A stretch of 29,099 nucleotides of DNA, taken from positions 1-29,099 of the forward strand of contig CALEZI010000148.1 of assembly GCA_937928755.1 (NCBI GenBank). Reading direction: 5' to 3'. Positions 13,314 through 21,717 of this stretch are shown here, in pieces (position 1 is the stretch's first letter; each line of letters starts with the position of its first letter). The notes under the pieces were generated by a model. The model had not been told where the DNA came from and searched no databases. It was given only the letters and a program-made list of their open reading frames with translations. The position numbers and the translations under genes were made by a program. Origin of the DNA: an uncultured Rhodanobacteraceae bacterium (GTDB lineage: Bacteria > Pseudomonadota > Gammaproteobacteria > Xanthomonadales > SZUA-5).

Positions 13314-15635
13314 TCAGTCGTCGCGGTAGGGCAGCGCGCCGACGGGTTTGGGGCGTAGCGAGATGCCGATAAATCCGCGCGTGCCGCCGCTGAACTTGGC
13401 GCGCTCGAATCGGCGGTTGGTCAGGAGTTCGGAGAAGCGCTTGATTGAGCCGGCGAACTCGCCGGCCTTCTCGGCCCACGCGCGCCAGTCCTCAAAGAGA
13501 TCCGCGGCAGTGGCGCGCGCGACGCGTTCGACGAAGCAGCGCTCCTCGATCCAACGACCGAGCGCGTCCTCGCTTTCGAAGTAGTCATCGGTGGCCTCGA
13601 CCACGCAACGTGGCGGGCGCAGGCCCGTGCGTTGCCATGCGAGGCAACCTTCGACCATCCACGCCAGCACGGCATCGCGCTCGCGCCAGATCTTGTCTTC
13701 GAGTTGTTTGTCGCGCCGGTCGGGCGGCACGGTGATCGTGAACGGGATCAGTTGCAGGCGGCGACGCATGGCCTCGTCGAGGTTGCGGATCGAGGGCTTG
13801 TGATTGCCGGCGATCAGCAGCTTGAACTGCGGGATGTACTCGAAGAAGTCCTGGCGCATGAACCGCGCCGAGACCTTGTCGCCGCCGGTCAGCGTCTTGA
13901 TCTTGCTTTCGTTCCAGCGACGGCCCTGTTCGGTTTCGACCGAGGACACCAGACGGGCGCCACGCAGACCGGCCAGATCAGTCGGGTGCCGATCGGAGCG
14001 GGTCTCCATGAACATTTCCATCGGCGCGTGCGTGGCGTACTCCGCGAGCAATGCGCTCAGCGTGTTGACGAACACGCTCTTGCCGTTGGCGCCCGTGCCG
14101 TAGAGGAAAAAGAGCGCGTGCTCGCTGGTCTTGCCGGTCAGGCAGTAGCCGCAGATGCGCTGCAGGTAGTCGATCAACTCGCTGTCGCCACCGGTGCACT
14201 CGACCAGGAACTTGCGCCAGGTCGGACATGCGCTCGCATCTCCAAGGCGCGCGGCTCCGAGCTTGGTCATGCGATCGGCCCGGTCGTGCGGCCGCACGTT
14301 GCCGTTACGTAGATCGACGACGCCACCCAGCGTATTCAGCAGCCAGGGATCGGCATCCCATTCGTCCGCGTTGGCCGCGTGCAGGCGATCGCTGCGTGCC
14401 AGGCGTTCGACGCCGGCGACAGTGCCGCTGGCTGCCAGCTTGGCCGCGAGCCGCGGCGAGTCCGCCTCCAGCGCGTGCTGACGACAGACCGCCCGGATCA
14501 AATCGGTGGCGCGCAGCGTGGCTTCCGGTACCCAGCGCATGCCGGTCCACACCAGCCACTGACCCCAAGCCGCCACATAGCGCCAGTCCGGCGAGTAGCG
14601 CGCGGTGAAGTGCAGCGCCATGCCATCTTCGGTGCCCCAGACCGCGGCCGGGGTCTGTTCCGCGTCGACCGCTTCGCTGGGCAAGTCGTGCCCGTGGATC
14701 ACCATGCGCTCGGCGTCGCGGATGAACGCCGACACATCGACTTGCTCGACGACCGCGTCGGCGCAGTCCCAACCCTCGGCGCGGTCCTCCGGCGGCAGCA
14801 AGATCGCGCAACTGCGCGCGCCGGCCGCGACGATGGCCTCGCTGGCGGCGATCGCATAGTCCCAGCCGGGGCTGTCCTTGTCCGGCCAGACCAGCACTTC
14901 CTTGCCGGCCAGCGGCGACCAGTCCGTCTTGTCGACCGGGGCGCGCGCGCCGTGCATGGCCGTGGTCGCGCAGATGCCCAGTTCGATTAAGGCCTGTGCG
15001 CACTTTTCACCTTCAACGAGGATCACGGTCTCGGCACGCGCCAGCGCCGGCTGGTTGTACAGCGGCCGCGGATCCAGGCCTTCGAACCGGCCGGTGCGCA
15101 CGTTCCAAGGCCTGAACTCCTTGCGACCGGGCTCGGGCTCATAGCGATAGACGCACGCCAGCAACGCGCCGTCGGCGGCCAGATAGTCCCACTTGGCGGT
15201 TGGCGGCCCGAGGTCCGGCGCGTCGACTGAGCGTGTGCGAGCACGTTGTGGCGCCGCTCGAACCGACACCGAATAGCTCGCCTCCGTTGGCGCTGTACCC
15301 AACCACTGCGCCGCGCGCTCCAGCACCTCCCGAAAATCACTCCTTGCCGACAGCCCCTGCGCCTGCGCAAACAACTCGATGTGATCGCCACCCTGCGAGG
15401 TGGCAAAGTCATACCACTGGCCGCGCTTGGGTCCATCCAGCGACACCGACAGCGAGTCGCCTGGCTCGCCGCGCGCGTTGCCGACCTGAAACTTGCCAGC
15501 GCGAAACACGCCCGCCGGCAGATAGGTGCGCAGCATCGATTCCAGTCGATCGAGCAGACCGTCGCGGATCGAGTCCGCGTCGATGCTGCGCCGTATCGGC
15601 TCCGCCGCGTCGTTGAAATCCAGCACCTGCGTCAT
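13314..15635 (-). CDS. P4-type primase / SF3 helicase
   Basis: A 773-aa replication protein. The N-terminus (about 20-115) resembles the zinc-finger/RepB-like primase lead-in (GQWYDFATSQGGDHIEL) without an evident Cys cluster. A Toprim-like segment follows (ETVILVEGEKCAQAL at about 203, VWPDKDS, Asp-rich strands), then an unassigned stretch and a D5/P4-type superfamily 3 helicase with Walker A GTGANGKS (about 511), SSVETEQGRRWNESKIKTLTGGD, the sensor region LLIAGNHKP and RRRLQLIPF. It would unwind and prime element DNA. Its ATG at 15635 overlaps the stop of the nuclease gene (ATGA). Confidence 0.9.
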   Translation of the reverse strand: MTQVLDFNDAAEPIRRSIDADSIRDGLLDRLESMLRTYLPAGVFRAGKFQVGNARGEPGDSLSVSLDGPKRGQWYDFATSQGGDHIELFAQAQGLSARSDFREVLERAAQWLGTAPTEASYSVSVRAAPQRARTRSVDAPDLGPPTAKWDYLAADGALLACVYRYEPEPGRKEFRPWNVRTGRFEGLDPRPLYNQPALARAETVILVEGEKCAQALIELGICATTAMHGARAPVDKTDWSPLAGKEVLVWPDKDSPGWDYAIAASEAIVAAGARSCAILLPPEDRAEGWDCADAVVEQVDVSAFIRDAERMVIHGHDLPSEAVDAEQTPAAVWGTEDGMALHFTARYSPDWRYVAAWGQWLVWTGMRWVPEATLRATDLIRAVCRQHALEADSPRLAAKLAASGTVAGVERLARSDRLHAANADEWDADPWLLNTLGGVVDLRNGNVRPHDRADRMTKLGAARLGDASACPTWRKFLVECTGGDSELIDYLQRICGYCLTGKTSEHALFFLYGTGANGKSVFVNTLSALLAEYATHAPMEMFMETRSDRHPTDLAGLRGARLVSSVETEQGRRWNESKIKTLTGGDKVSARFMRQDFFEYIPQFKLLIAGNHKPSIRNLDEAMRRRLQLIPFTITVPPDRRDKQLEDKIWRERDAVLAWMVEGCLAWQRTGLRPPRCVVEATDDYFESEDALGRWIEERCFVERVARATAADLFEDWRAWAEKAGEFAGSIKRFSELLTNRRFERAKFSGGTRGFIGISLRPKPVGALPYRDD

Positions 15636-16387
15636 CGCTGACTCCAGCAGCGATCCTGGAACGCGCAGGACTTGCAGACAAAATGCGTCGACGACGTCGC
15701 GCAGCGCGGCAGCAGCTCGTGCGCTGCGGTGGCATCGAGCACGCGCACCGCGCGATCGCTCATGCGCTGCGCCAGCTCCGCATCGAAGTCGACGGTCTCA
15801 AAATGCAGCGACTGGTTGTCTTTGTTGATCGCCGTGAACAGCGCCGGATTCGCGCTGATCCCCGGAATCAGGGGCTCCAGGTAGGCCTGGTAGAGCGCGA
15901 TCTGCGCCGCATACACCGGCTTTGAGCGCGCGACGCCGTGCTTGACGGTGTCCTTCCAACTGGCGTCATGCATGGTCTTGCACTCCCACAGCATCGGCAG
16001 CGCACAGTTGAGTTGCGCGGGCGCCGCCACCACGATGCCGTCGACATGGCCGCGCAGGCGTCCGCCCGCCGCCGCAAACCCAATCTGCTCGCCGCCCACG
16101 GTGCGCGTCACGAGATCAAATCCGGCCGCGCGCAGCCAGCGAATGGCCAGATCCTCGAACATATGACCGGCATCGAACACGCGCAGCAGCGAGCCTTTGA
16201 ACTCGCGCCCGGCGTCGACCGGTGCTCCGGCGTATTCGTACTGCAGTTGCCGCTCGCAGGCGGCGCCGACACGGCTGGCGCCCAGATAATCGCGCGGCGT
16301 CTGGGCGGCACGTTCTGCCTGCAGCGCCGTGTCGATGGCAGCGCTGATCTGCTCGGACAGGGAAGGACGATGATTGACGTCGAGCAT
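15632..16387 (-). CDS. Cas4-like PD-(D/E)XK nuclease with Fe-S cysteines
   Basis: A 251-aa nuclease. The catalytic core shows GHVDGI with Asp116 and WECKTM with Glu135 and Lys137 (E-C-K variant of E-x-K). Cys44 (GAACERQ) together with Cys238, Cys241 and Cys247 (C-x2-C-x5-C) reproduces the four-cysteine 4Fe-4S arrangement of Cas4 and AddB nucleases. No cas gene is near, so a phage exonuclease role in recombination or end processing is likelier than CRISPR adaptation. It partners with the RecA-fold ATPase and SSB-like protein in the same operon. The start ATG 16387 touches the stop of the preceding gene (TGATG). Confidence 0.85.
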   Translation of the reverse strand: MLDVNHRPSLSEQISAAIDTALQAERAAQTPRDYLGASRVGAACERQLQYEYAGAPVDAGREFKGSLLRVFDAGHMFEDLAIRWLRAAGFDLVTRTVGGEQIGFAAAGGRLRGHVDGIVVAAPAQLNCALPMLWECKTMHDASWKDTVKHGVARSKPVYAAQIALYQAYLEPLIPGISANPALFTAINKDNQSLHFETVDFDAELAQRMSDRAVRVLDATAAHELLPRCATSSTHFVCKSCAFQDRCWSQR

Positions 16388-16650
16388 CAGAAGGGAGCCT
16401 CGTCGTCTGGGTGCGTGAGGCCTTGGGCCGCAAAGTGCGCGCGTTCGATGGCGAGCAGCTCCTCGCCAACCTGGCGCATGGCGACCTGGTAGGCGCTGAC
16501 GATCGCCTGCACCAACTTCAGGATCTCGGGTTTGGAGTAGGCCGCCAGCGGGCGCTCCATGCCGATCTCGGCGACCACATCACCGAGCGCGCCCAGGCAG
16601 CGTTCGCGCGCCTGTGCTTCCATTTTCTGCATGCGGTCAGGCGCCAACAT
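16387..16650 (-). CDS. Small phage protein, conserved hypothetical
   Basis: An 87-aa protein. ATG 16650 is chosen because GGAGG lies about 5 nt upstream; the frame upstream of it is shadow sequence. It is largely helical: QKMEAQARERCLGALG, KPEILKLVQAIVSAYQVAM, EELLAIERAH, ending in an acidic tail (DDEAPF). It loosely resembles DUF6511-type phage proteins, but I cannot confirm this. Its tight placement between the helicase-side small gene (14-nt overlap) and the nuclease supports it being real. Confidence 0.7.
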   Translation of the reverse strand: MLAPDRMQKMEAQARERCLGALGDVVAEIGMERPLAAYSKPEILKLVQAIVSAYQVAMRQVGEELLAIERAHFAAQGLTHPDDEAPF

Positions 16651-16873
16651 GGGCACCTCCCACTGCTGACACAGCGCGATGTAGACGCTTGAGCAGGTCA
16701 TCGAGCAGAACCGTGCTGACCGCATCGCTATCGGTGTCCGGTTCAACCTCCGCCAGGTGTCGCTGGTGGGCTGATAGCGCAGCCCAGAGGCTGGACTGCT
16801 GCAGATCGCGCAACTGAGGCGCGGCGGCGATGAACTCGACTCGGGGGAAGGTATCGAGGATGAGTGCATTCAT
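16637..16873 (-). CDS. Small hypothetical protein of the replication operon
   Basis: A 78-aa protein of unknown function. It is predicted helical and Leu/Ala-rich (RDLQQSSLWAALSAHQRH, LLDDLLKRLHRAV). It starts at ATG 16873, with GGAG about 7 nt upstream, and overlaps the helicase stop by 4 nt (ATGA). No motif recognised; the overlaps on both sides are the main evidence. Confidence 0.6.
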   Translation of the reverse strand: MNALILDTFPRVEFIAAAPQLRDLQQSSLWAALSAHQRHLAEVEPDTDSDAVSTVLLDDLLKRLHRAVSAVGGAHVGA

Positions 16874-18549
16874 GCGGCGCTCCGCAAATCAACGGTGTGC
16901 GCCTGCCAGATCAACCGCTGGATCGCGCTGCGATTGAACCTAAAGCACAGGTGGGCGCTGGCCTGGTAGCGCGTCAGGCCGAAGTCCTGCCGAGCCGCCG
17001 GCGGCAGATGCGCGAGCTGCTTGTCGGTCGGTGGCTCGCCGAGCCAGCGCTTGGTCTTGTGCGCAGCGTCCGCGGCCTCATGGTCATTGAGCCAGTCGTC
17101 GGCCTTCGCCAGGCCAATCAACCGATCGCCATGCGCGAGTAGCCGCACCGGTTCACCGCTGGCGGCGCCGAGGGCATACCAGCGACCGTCGATCCCGAAC
17201 ACGCCGGCCCAGGACTCGAAACCCGCGGCCACCAGCGTGTCGCCAGCCCCGAATAGATCGACCCAACTGAAGTTGGAGCCGCTCAAGAGATCGATCTCGG
17301 TCATCGCAAACGCGCCGACCGGCAAGCGCGCATCCGGGCGCTCGGTTGGTTCCCAGACGTAACCACACAGCGGGCACTCGGTCACCCTCAGCGGCACCGA
17401 GCCTGCGCAGTTCGGACATTCCTTGGTGGACGCTGCGCCCGCTTCGCGACCATCGAGGTGCGTGTCCTCTTCCAGCCGCTCGTGCATCAACGAGGCCGTG
17501 CCGAAGTCGAGGACGACGCAGTCGGACTTGTCGACGTGCGGGTGCTCGGCGGGGTCCACGGTTCGCAGCCCGCGACCGACCATCTGGATTAGCGTCGACT
17601 TGTGCGAACTCGGGCGCAGCAGCACGATGCAACTGGTCGGCGTGTAGTCATAGCCTTCGGTCAGCACCGCGACGTTGACGACAACTTGGATGGGGCCGCG
17701 CTCGTAGGCGGTCAGACGCGCTTTGCGTTCGGCGGTCGGCAACTCGCCATGGATGACCACGGACGCGATGCCGGCGGCGCCGAACGCGCGCGCCACATCC
17801 TCGGCGTGGGCGACTGTCGAGCAGAACACGAGGGTCTTGCGACCGTCTGCATGGGTGCGCCAGTGCGCGATCACCTGCTGCGTGATCGGCACGGTGTTGA
17901 GGATGGCCTCGACCGCCGACATATCGAAATCGCTGGCGCAGCGGCGGACCTGGCTCAGTTCTCCTTGGACCCCAAGATCGACCACAAAGGTGCGCGGGCG
18001 CACCAGGTGGCCCGAGGCGATCAGCTCCCCCAAGCGAATGTGATCGGCGACATTGGAGAACACCGCCCGCAGGCCCACGCCGTCGCCGCGGTTGGGCGTC
18101 GCGGTGACCCCGAACACCTGCAGTCGGTTGTTCTTCGATTGCGCGGCATCGATGACCCGGCGATAGCTCGCGGCGGTCGCGTGGTGCGCCTCGTCGACCA
18201 CGATCAGGTCGAGGACGGGCATCTGCGCGAGGTTGGCCTCGCGCGTCAGCGTCGGCACCATCGCGAACGTCGTGCGGCCCGACCAGGACTTGGCGTCAGC
18301 ATCGACGACCGAGGTCGAGATGCAAGGATTGACGCGGGCGAACTTGGCCTGGTTCTGGGCCGTCAGTTCGTCGCGGTGCGCCAGTACGCAGGCCTTGGCA
18401 TCCGGCTCGGCCAGCACGCGACCGACGACGGCCGACAGCATGACCGTCTTGCCACTGCCGGTCGGCGCGACGGCGAGGGTGTTCTGGTGCTGGCGGAGCG
18501 CTGCAATGGAGCGCTCGACCAGGACCGCTTGGCGCGGACGAAGGATCAC
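16870..18549 (-). CDS. SF2 DEAH-box helicase with C-terminal zinc ribbon
   Basis: A 559-aa helicase. Motif I APTGSGKT (28-35), motif II DEAH (119-122), motif III TATP (149-152) and motif VI QMVGRGLR are all present, with RPRQ near the N-terminus, as in phage DEAD/DEAH helicases related to RadD/UvsW-type branch remodellers. A four-cysteine ribbon (CPNC...CPLC, about 377-395) follows the helicase core, then a roughly 150-residue helical C-terminus. The start is GTG 18549, with GGAGG about 6-7 nt upstream. It would remodel replication or recombination intermediates. Confidence 0.9.
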   Translation of the reverse strand: MILRPRQAVLVERSIAALRQHQNTLAVAPTGSGKTVMLSAVVGRVLAEPDAKACVLAHRDELTAQNQAKFARVNPCISTSVVDADAKSWSGRTTFAMVPTLTREANLAQMPVLDLIVVDEAHHATAASYRRVIDAAQSKNNRLQVFGVTATPNRGDGVGLRAVFSNVADHIRLGELIASGHLVRPRTFVVDLGVQGELSQVRRCASDFDMSAVEAILNTVPITQQVIAHWRTHADGRKTLVFCSTVAHAEDVARAFGAAGIASVVIHGELPTAERKARLTAYERGPIQVVVNVAVLTEGYDYTPTSCIVLLRPSSHKSTLIQMVGRGLRTVDPAEHPHVDKSDCVVLDFGTASLMHERLEEDTHLDGREAGAASTKECPNCAGSVPLRVTECPLCGYVWEPTERPDARLPVGAFAMTEIDLLSGSNFSWVDLFGAGDTLVAAGFESWAGVFGIDGRWYALGAASGEPVRLLAHGDRLIGLAKADDWLNDHEAADAAHKTKRWLGEPPTDKQLAHLPPAARQDFGLTRYQASAHLCFRFNRSAIQRLIWQAHTVDLRSAA

Positions 18550-18561
18550 GGGGCGCCTCCG

Positions 18562-19170
18562 TTACTGCGCCCAGGCAGGTCGCGTCGGGACGCTGGCGCG
18601 CGCCGCCGCAGGCGGGGGCAGCGGCGAGCCCGATCCGCCACCGGTCACTGGCGCGGCGCCGTGTCCACCGTGCATCAGGGCCGCGTATTCCTGGTGCTCC
18701 GGACCCACCGCGCCCTTGACGACATTCTTCTCGCCCTGGCGATCGTCGCGCTCGACGTCGATCTTGGCGACGAACTCCAGACCGTCGAGATCCGCGAAGC
18801 TCTCGATGCGACGCTTGGCCTGCGCGGCTGGACTGTCGTCCTCGGCGCGCAGTCCGTGCGCGGAGTTGAGGATGCCCTTGATGAAGGCGCGCCCCATTTT
18901 CATCCAGGCGTCGCCCTTCTCCGAGTGCAGCCCGATCAGCGTCCACAGCTTGCGCCGCGCATACGGACCGTCGAGGACGGTGTACTCGCAGTCCAGATAC
19001 ACCGCGCCGGTATCCGCGCTGCGCCGCGCGTAGCCGCCGGTCCAGCCCTTGGCCGGATCGTTGTGGCCGCCGGGGCGGATGAACAGGCGCACCTTGGCGA
19101 GCGCGCCCTTGGGGATCAGCGGCTGGTTCTGCGCCGAGTCCTCGGCGCTGTTGAAATCAAAGTAGCTCAT
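18562..19170 (-). CDS. Putative phage SSB-like conserved protein
   Basis: A 202-aa protein starting at ATG 19170 with GAGGA about 8 nt upstream. It reads MSYFDFNSAED, IPKGALAKVRLFIRPGG, AVYLDCEYTVLDGPYARRKLW, then Gly/Pro-rich C-terminal residues. The beta-strand-rich core with a disordered tail, and its place right after a RecA-fold ATPase gene, match the single-strand-binding or annealing-type proteins of phage recombination modules. This is inferred from context and general layout; no specific domain was recognised. Confidence 0.6.
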   Translation of the reverse strand: MSYFDFNSAEDSAQNQPLIPKGALAKVRLFIRPGGHNDPAKGWTGGYARRSADTGAVYLDCEYTVLDGPYARRKLWTLIGLHSEKGDAWMKMGRAFIKGILNSAHGLRAEDDSPAAQAKRRIESFADLDGLEFVAKIDVERDDRQGEKNVVKGAVGPEHQEYAALMHGGHGAAPVTGGGSGSPLPPPAAARASVPTRPAWAQ

Positions 19171-19181
19171 GGTCGGGTTCC

Positions 19182-20129
19182 TCAGGCGAAGGTGGGCTGC
19201 GCCGCCGGGGATTCGGCGGGCGTGGGAATGGCGGCAGGGGCGGCGGCCGGCGTGACCGGGCCGGCAGTGAAGTCCAGGCGCGGCGCGCCACCGGGACGTG
19301 GGCCGGCGATCTTGGCCATCAGCCGCGCGAGGTTCGGTTCCTCGATCAGGTCCAATCGGCCGGAGCGGTCCTTGGCCGGAAATCCCCACGGGTTCAGCGT
19401 CTGGCAGATGAAGGCGCGGTAGCTCGACCCGTCATCCGCTTTGAGTTCGGCCAGCGTGATCACCTCATCGAGAATCCCCGGCAGTTCCAGCCCGGTCTTG
19501 GCGCCCTCGATCTGCAGCGAGTAGACGCGCCGGTTGAACTCGTCGAGCTTCTCGTCGAGCAGGCAGCAGAACCAGACGTTCTTGCCGCGGGCGTGCTGCA
19601 GGTGCGTCAGCCACTGGATCATCTCGCTGCTGAGCAAGCCATAGGCGCCGCGCGCGTCGGGCTTGCCGGTGCGATCCGAGTAGGCCTGCGGCTGGCCCTT
19701 GCACCACTGCAGGCACAGGCGCGCGGCGACGCTGATCGAGTCGACGAAGATCGTCTGATAGCGATCGATGGCGCCGGGGTCGCCGAAGCGCTGGCAGACC
19801 GCCTCGAAGTGGGCCGAGCTGTAGGGCTGGTCATCGCGCAGGGCCGGGTTGGGTCCGCCGATGAACACCCCAAAATCGCGGCACTCCGACCAGGTGCGCG
19901 GCCGCACCGCATCACCGGTCCAGCCTTCGACCGCCAGATCGCCGGCCTCCAGATCGAAGAACAGCGTCGCGTGCGGATCCAGCGTCCACAGCTGACTGGT
20001 CTTGCCCAGACCCGACTTGCCGGCGAGCACGCCCTTGATCCCGCGGCGCTCTGCGAGCCGCTGATCGGCCGTGATGATCGGCAGTCCAGGGGAGGCGGCG
20101 ACCGCGCGAAGCGTGGCGACGGCGCTCAT
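19182..20129 (-). CDS. RecA-fold AAA ATPase (Sak4-like phage recombinase candidate)
   Basis: A 315-aa ATPase with Walker A AGKSGLGKTS (Gly37-Thr44), FFDLEAGD, Walker B TIFVDSIS (about 125-131) and a Pro/Ala-rich C-terminal tail. Phage proteins of this layout (Sak4/AAA_24-type) act as single-strand annealing or strand-exchange recombinases beside an SSB-like protein and an exonuclease, which is the order seen here. The start ATG 20129 overlaps the preceding gene's stop (ATGA) and has AGGTG upstream. Confidence 0.82.
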   Translation of the reverse strand: MSAVATLRAVAASPGLPIITADQRLAERRGIKGVLAGKSGLGKTSQLWTLDPHATLFFDLEAGDLAVEGWTGDAVRPRTWSECRDFGVFIGGPNPALRDDQPYSSAHFEAVCQRFGDPGAIDRYQTIFVDSISVAARLCLQWCKGQPQAYSDRTGKPDARGAYGLLSSEMIQWLTHLQHARGKNVWFCCLLDEKLDEFNRRVYSLQIEGAKTGLELPGILDEVITLAELKADDGSSYRAFICQTLNPWGFPAKDRSGRLDLIEEPNLARLMAKIAGPRPGGAPRLDFTAGPVTPAAAPAAIPTPAESPAAQPTFA

Positions 20130-20626
20130 GCCGACACCTGCGCGCGGCGATCCAGTTCATCGGCCTGCACCACCAGCTTGAAGCTCGGCTTGCCGGTCTT
20201 GACCGTGCGCGCCGGCTCGAAGGCCTTGCGCAGCGATTCGGCCCAGGCATTGAACTTGGTCTCGGAGACCCGGTAGGCAATCTCGATGAACTCGGCCGGG
20301 TCATCGCCACCCTTGGCGATCTGCTGGGCGATGGTGGCGAGGCGCTCCTGGTCCCACTCGACGCGCTTGGGCAGATCGGCGGTTACCTTGACGGTGCCGT
20401 CCTCGAAGGTCACCGCGCCGGTGTCCTTGCCCGCTTTCAGGCGCAACAGCTGGGCACGGTCGGCGTACTTCAGCTCCAGCGCGCGATCCAGATGCTCAAC
20501 GACGTTCTTGGCCGCCGTCAGCGCGCGCACCGCCTCGTGCTTGAGGACGAACAACTCCTCGGCGCTCTTGCGGGACAAGTGGCCGGCCGGACGAGTGGCC
20601 GCGATGTGCAGAGGCGTCGTGCTCAT
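20126..20626 (-). CDS. Conserved phage protein of unknown function
   Basis: A 166-aa protein starting at ATG 20626 (GGAGG about 6 nt upstream; ATGA overlap with the HTH gene). Residues about 20-60 are helical (KSAEELFVLKHEAVRALTA, LDRALELKY), then a short beta pair (GAVTFEDGTVKVTADL) and further helices with WDQERLATIAQQIAKG. I do not recognise the family, though proteins of this kind commonly sit next to the AAA ATPase in such phage operons. Confidence 0.7.
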   Translation of the reverse strand: MSTTPLHIAATRPAGHLSRKSAEELFVLKHEAVRALTAAKNVVEHLDRALELKYADRAQLLRLKAGKDTGAVTFEDGTVKVTADLPKRVEWDQERLATIAQQIAKGGDDPAEFIEIAYRVSETKFNAWAESLRKAFEPARTVKTGKPSFKLVVQADELDRRAQVSA

Positions 20627-20847
20627 GCCGCACCTCCGACCAAGACCGACTCGCTGGTGCTGCGGCGCAGGCAACGACGCTCGTATGCCTCGACATCGGT
20701 GATGCGATAGATCACGCGTCCGGGCAGCTTCACGTAGACCGGGCCGATGCCCATCGAGCGCCAGCGCTCCAGCGTGGTCTCGGCGATGGTCCAGCGCTCC
20801 GACAACTCGCGCTGGCTCAGGTGTTTGAGGGTGGGTTCGAGGCTCAC
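20623..20847 (-). CDS. AlpA/excisionase-like HTH DNA-binding protein
   Basis: A 74-aa protein with a MerR/AlpA-type helix-turn-helix: LSQRELSERWTIAETTLERW, RSMGIGPVYVKLPGRVIYR, DVEAYE. The start is GTG 20847, with AAGGAG 5 nt upstream; GTG 20853, in frame, overlaps that ribosome binding site and is unlikely. As first gene of the leftward operon it may regulate the operon or act as recombination directionality factor for the serine recombinase encoded divergently (inference). Confidence 0.78.
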   Translation of the reverse strand: MSLEPTLKHLSQRELSERWTIAETTLERWRSMGIGPVYVKLPGRVIYRITDVEAYERRCLRRSTSESVLVGGAA

Positions 20848-20903
20848 GTTCACTCCTTCTGGTTGGTGAGTACGGTGAGCGACAGATTGACGATCACGGG
20901 GCG

Positions 20904-20995
20904 GGCAAAGCCCCGGGCAAACCCCCGGTCAAATCGCGCAAATCGTGGTTGGCCGCATCAGCCGGCAATCACCCGCAATCACCCGCAATCGCGGG
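20904..20995. repeat. Iterated short repeats between the divergent operons
   Basis: Two clusters occur. At about 20903-20930, GGGCAAAGCCCC is followed by GGGCAAACCCCC and GGTCAAATCG. At 20966-20995 the decamer GCAATCACCC occurs twice in tandem, followed by a third partial copy GCAATCGCGG. They lie in the about 250-bp non-coding space from which the two operons diverge, suiting iterons, operator sites or an origin; an att site is also possible. Confidence 0.5.
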
Positions 20996-21097
20996 GCTGC
21001 CAGGCAGGCGGCGGCTGGCCAGACTGGTGCCCTGGTGATGAGTTGGAGATTGAAAGTGCTAGGCCGAAACCACTTGCAGCAAACCCCACCCGAACGC

Positions 21098-21250
21098 ATG
21101 AGCAGCCACGAGCAGTTGGTCGCTGCGGCCGCGTTGATCGCCACCGGCCTGGTGCGCCTGCGTGCATCCGGAGAGCGCGAAGTTGGACTTGAACTGCCTG
21201 CCAACCAGCGCGTGTATGCGAACTCCAACTCACGCCAGGAGACGCCATGA
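21098..21250 (+). CDS. Small protein upstream of DUF2924
   Basis: A 50-aa protein: MSSHEQLVAAAALIATGLVRL, then charged residues and NSRQETP. Its stop overlaps the ATG of the DUF2924 gene (ATGA, 21247-21250), the usual coupling in this element, which is the best evidence for it. No ribosome binding site is evident before ATG 21098; an earlier in-frame ATG at about 21038 would add some 20 residues. Function unknown. Confidence 0.55.
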   Translation: MSSHEQLVAAAALIATGLVRLRASGEREVGLELPANQRVYANSNSRQETP

Positions 21251-21717
21251 CCGCCAGCCAACCCCTCGCCACTTCAGTGCTCGCCGAGATCGCGCGCCTG
21301 GCCGATCTGCCCTGGGTCGACCTCAAAGGGCTGTGGGTGCGCCTCTTTGGGCGCGAGCCTGCCAGTTCACACCGGCGCTATGTGGAGCGGCGCATCGCGC
21401 ATCGGCTGCAGGAGCGCGCGCTGGCCGAAAACCCCGCCGGCAAGGCGCTGCTGAAACGCAACCGCGAGCGCATCGAAGTGCTGATCAAGGCTCACAGCCA
21501 CGGCGCGGTCGAGGTTCTGACGCGCCCGGGGACGGAACTGATCCGCGTCTACCGGGGAACCGAGTACGTGGTGCGCGTGCTCGAGCAGGGCGTCGAGTGG
21601 AATGGCCAGCACTACACCAGCCTCACCGCCGTGGCGCAGGCAATCACCGGCATGCGCTGGTCGGGCCCGGTGTTCTTCGGGCTCAAGACCAACCCTCGCA
21701 AGCGAGCGGGCGCATGA
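21247..21717 (+). CDS. DUF2924 protein
   Basis: A 156-aa basic protein. Its signature, LPWVDLKGLWVRLFGREPASSHRRYVERRIAHRLQE (read here as shorter blocks LKGLWVRLFG, RRYVERRIAHRLQ), then PGTELIRVYRGTEYVVRVL and WNGQHYTSLTAVAQAITG, is typical of DUF2924. These proteins are almost always encoded directly before a serine recombinase in phage-like islands, as here with an ATGA overlap. The role is unknown; the C-terminal WNGxxYxSLTAxAxxITG block is a DNA-binding-like module, so an accessory to recombination is plausible. Confidence 0.88.
   Translation: MTASQPLATSVLAEIARLADLPWVDLKGLWVRLFGREPASSHRRYVERRIAHRLQERALAENPAGKALLKRNRERIEVLIKAHSHGAVEVLTRPGTELIRVYRGTEYVVRVLEQGVEWNGQHYTSLTAVAQAITGMRWSGPVFFGLKTNPRKRAGA

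Noticed and set aside
15632..16387. Cas4 as a sign of a CRISPR-Cas locus
   Set aside because: No repeat-spacer array and no other cas gene in the window; the context is phage replication.
17602..19422. 606-aa plus-strand open frame antisense to the helicase, SSB-like and ATPase genes
   Set aside because: It is a GC-rich shadow: three ATGA- or SD-supported genes with recognisable motifs occupy the other strand.
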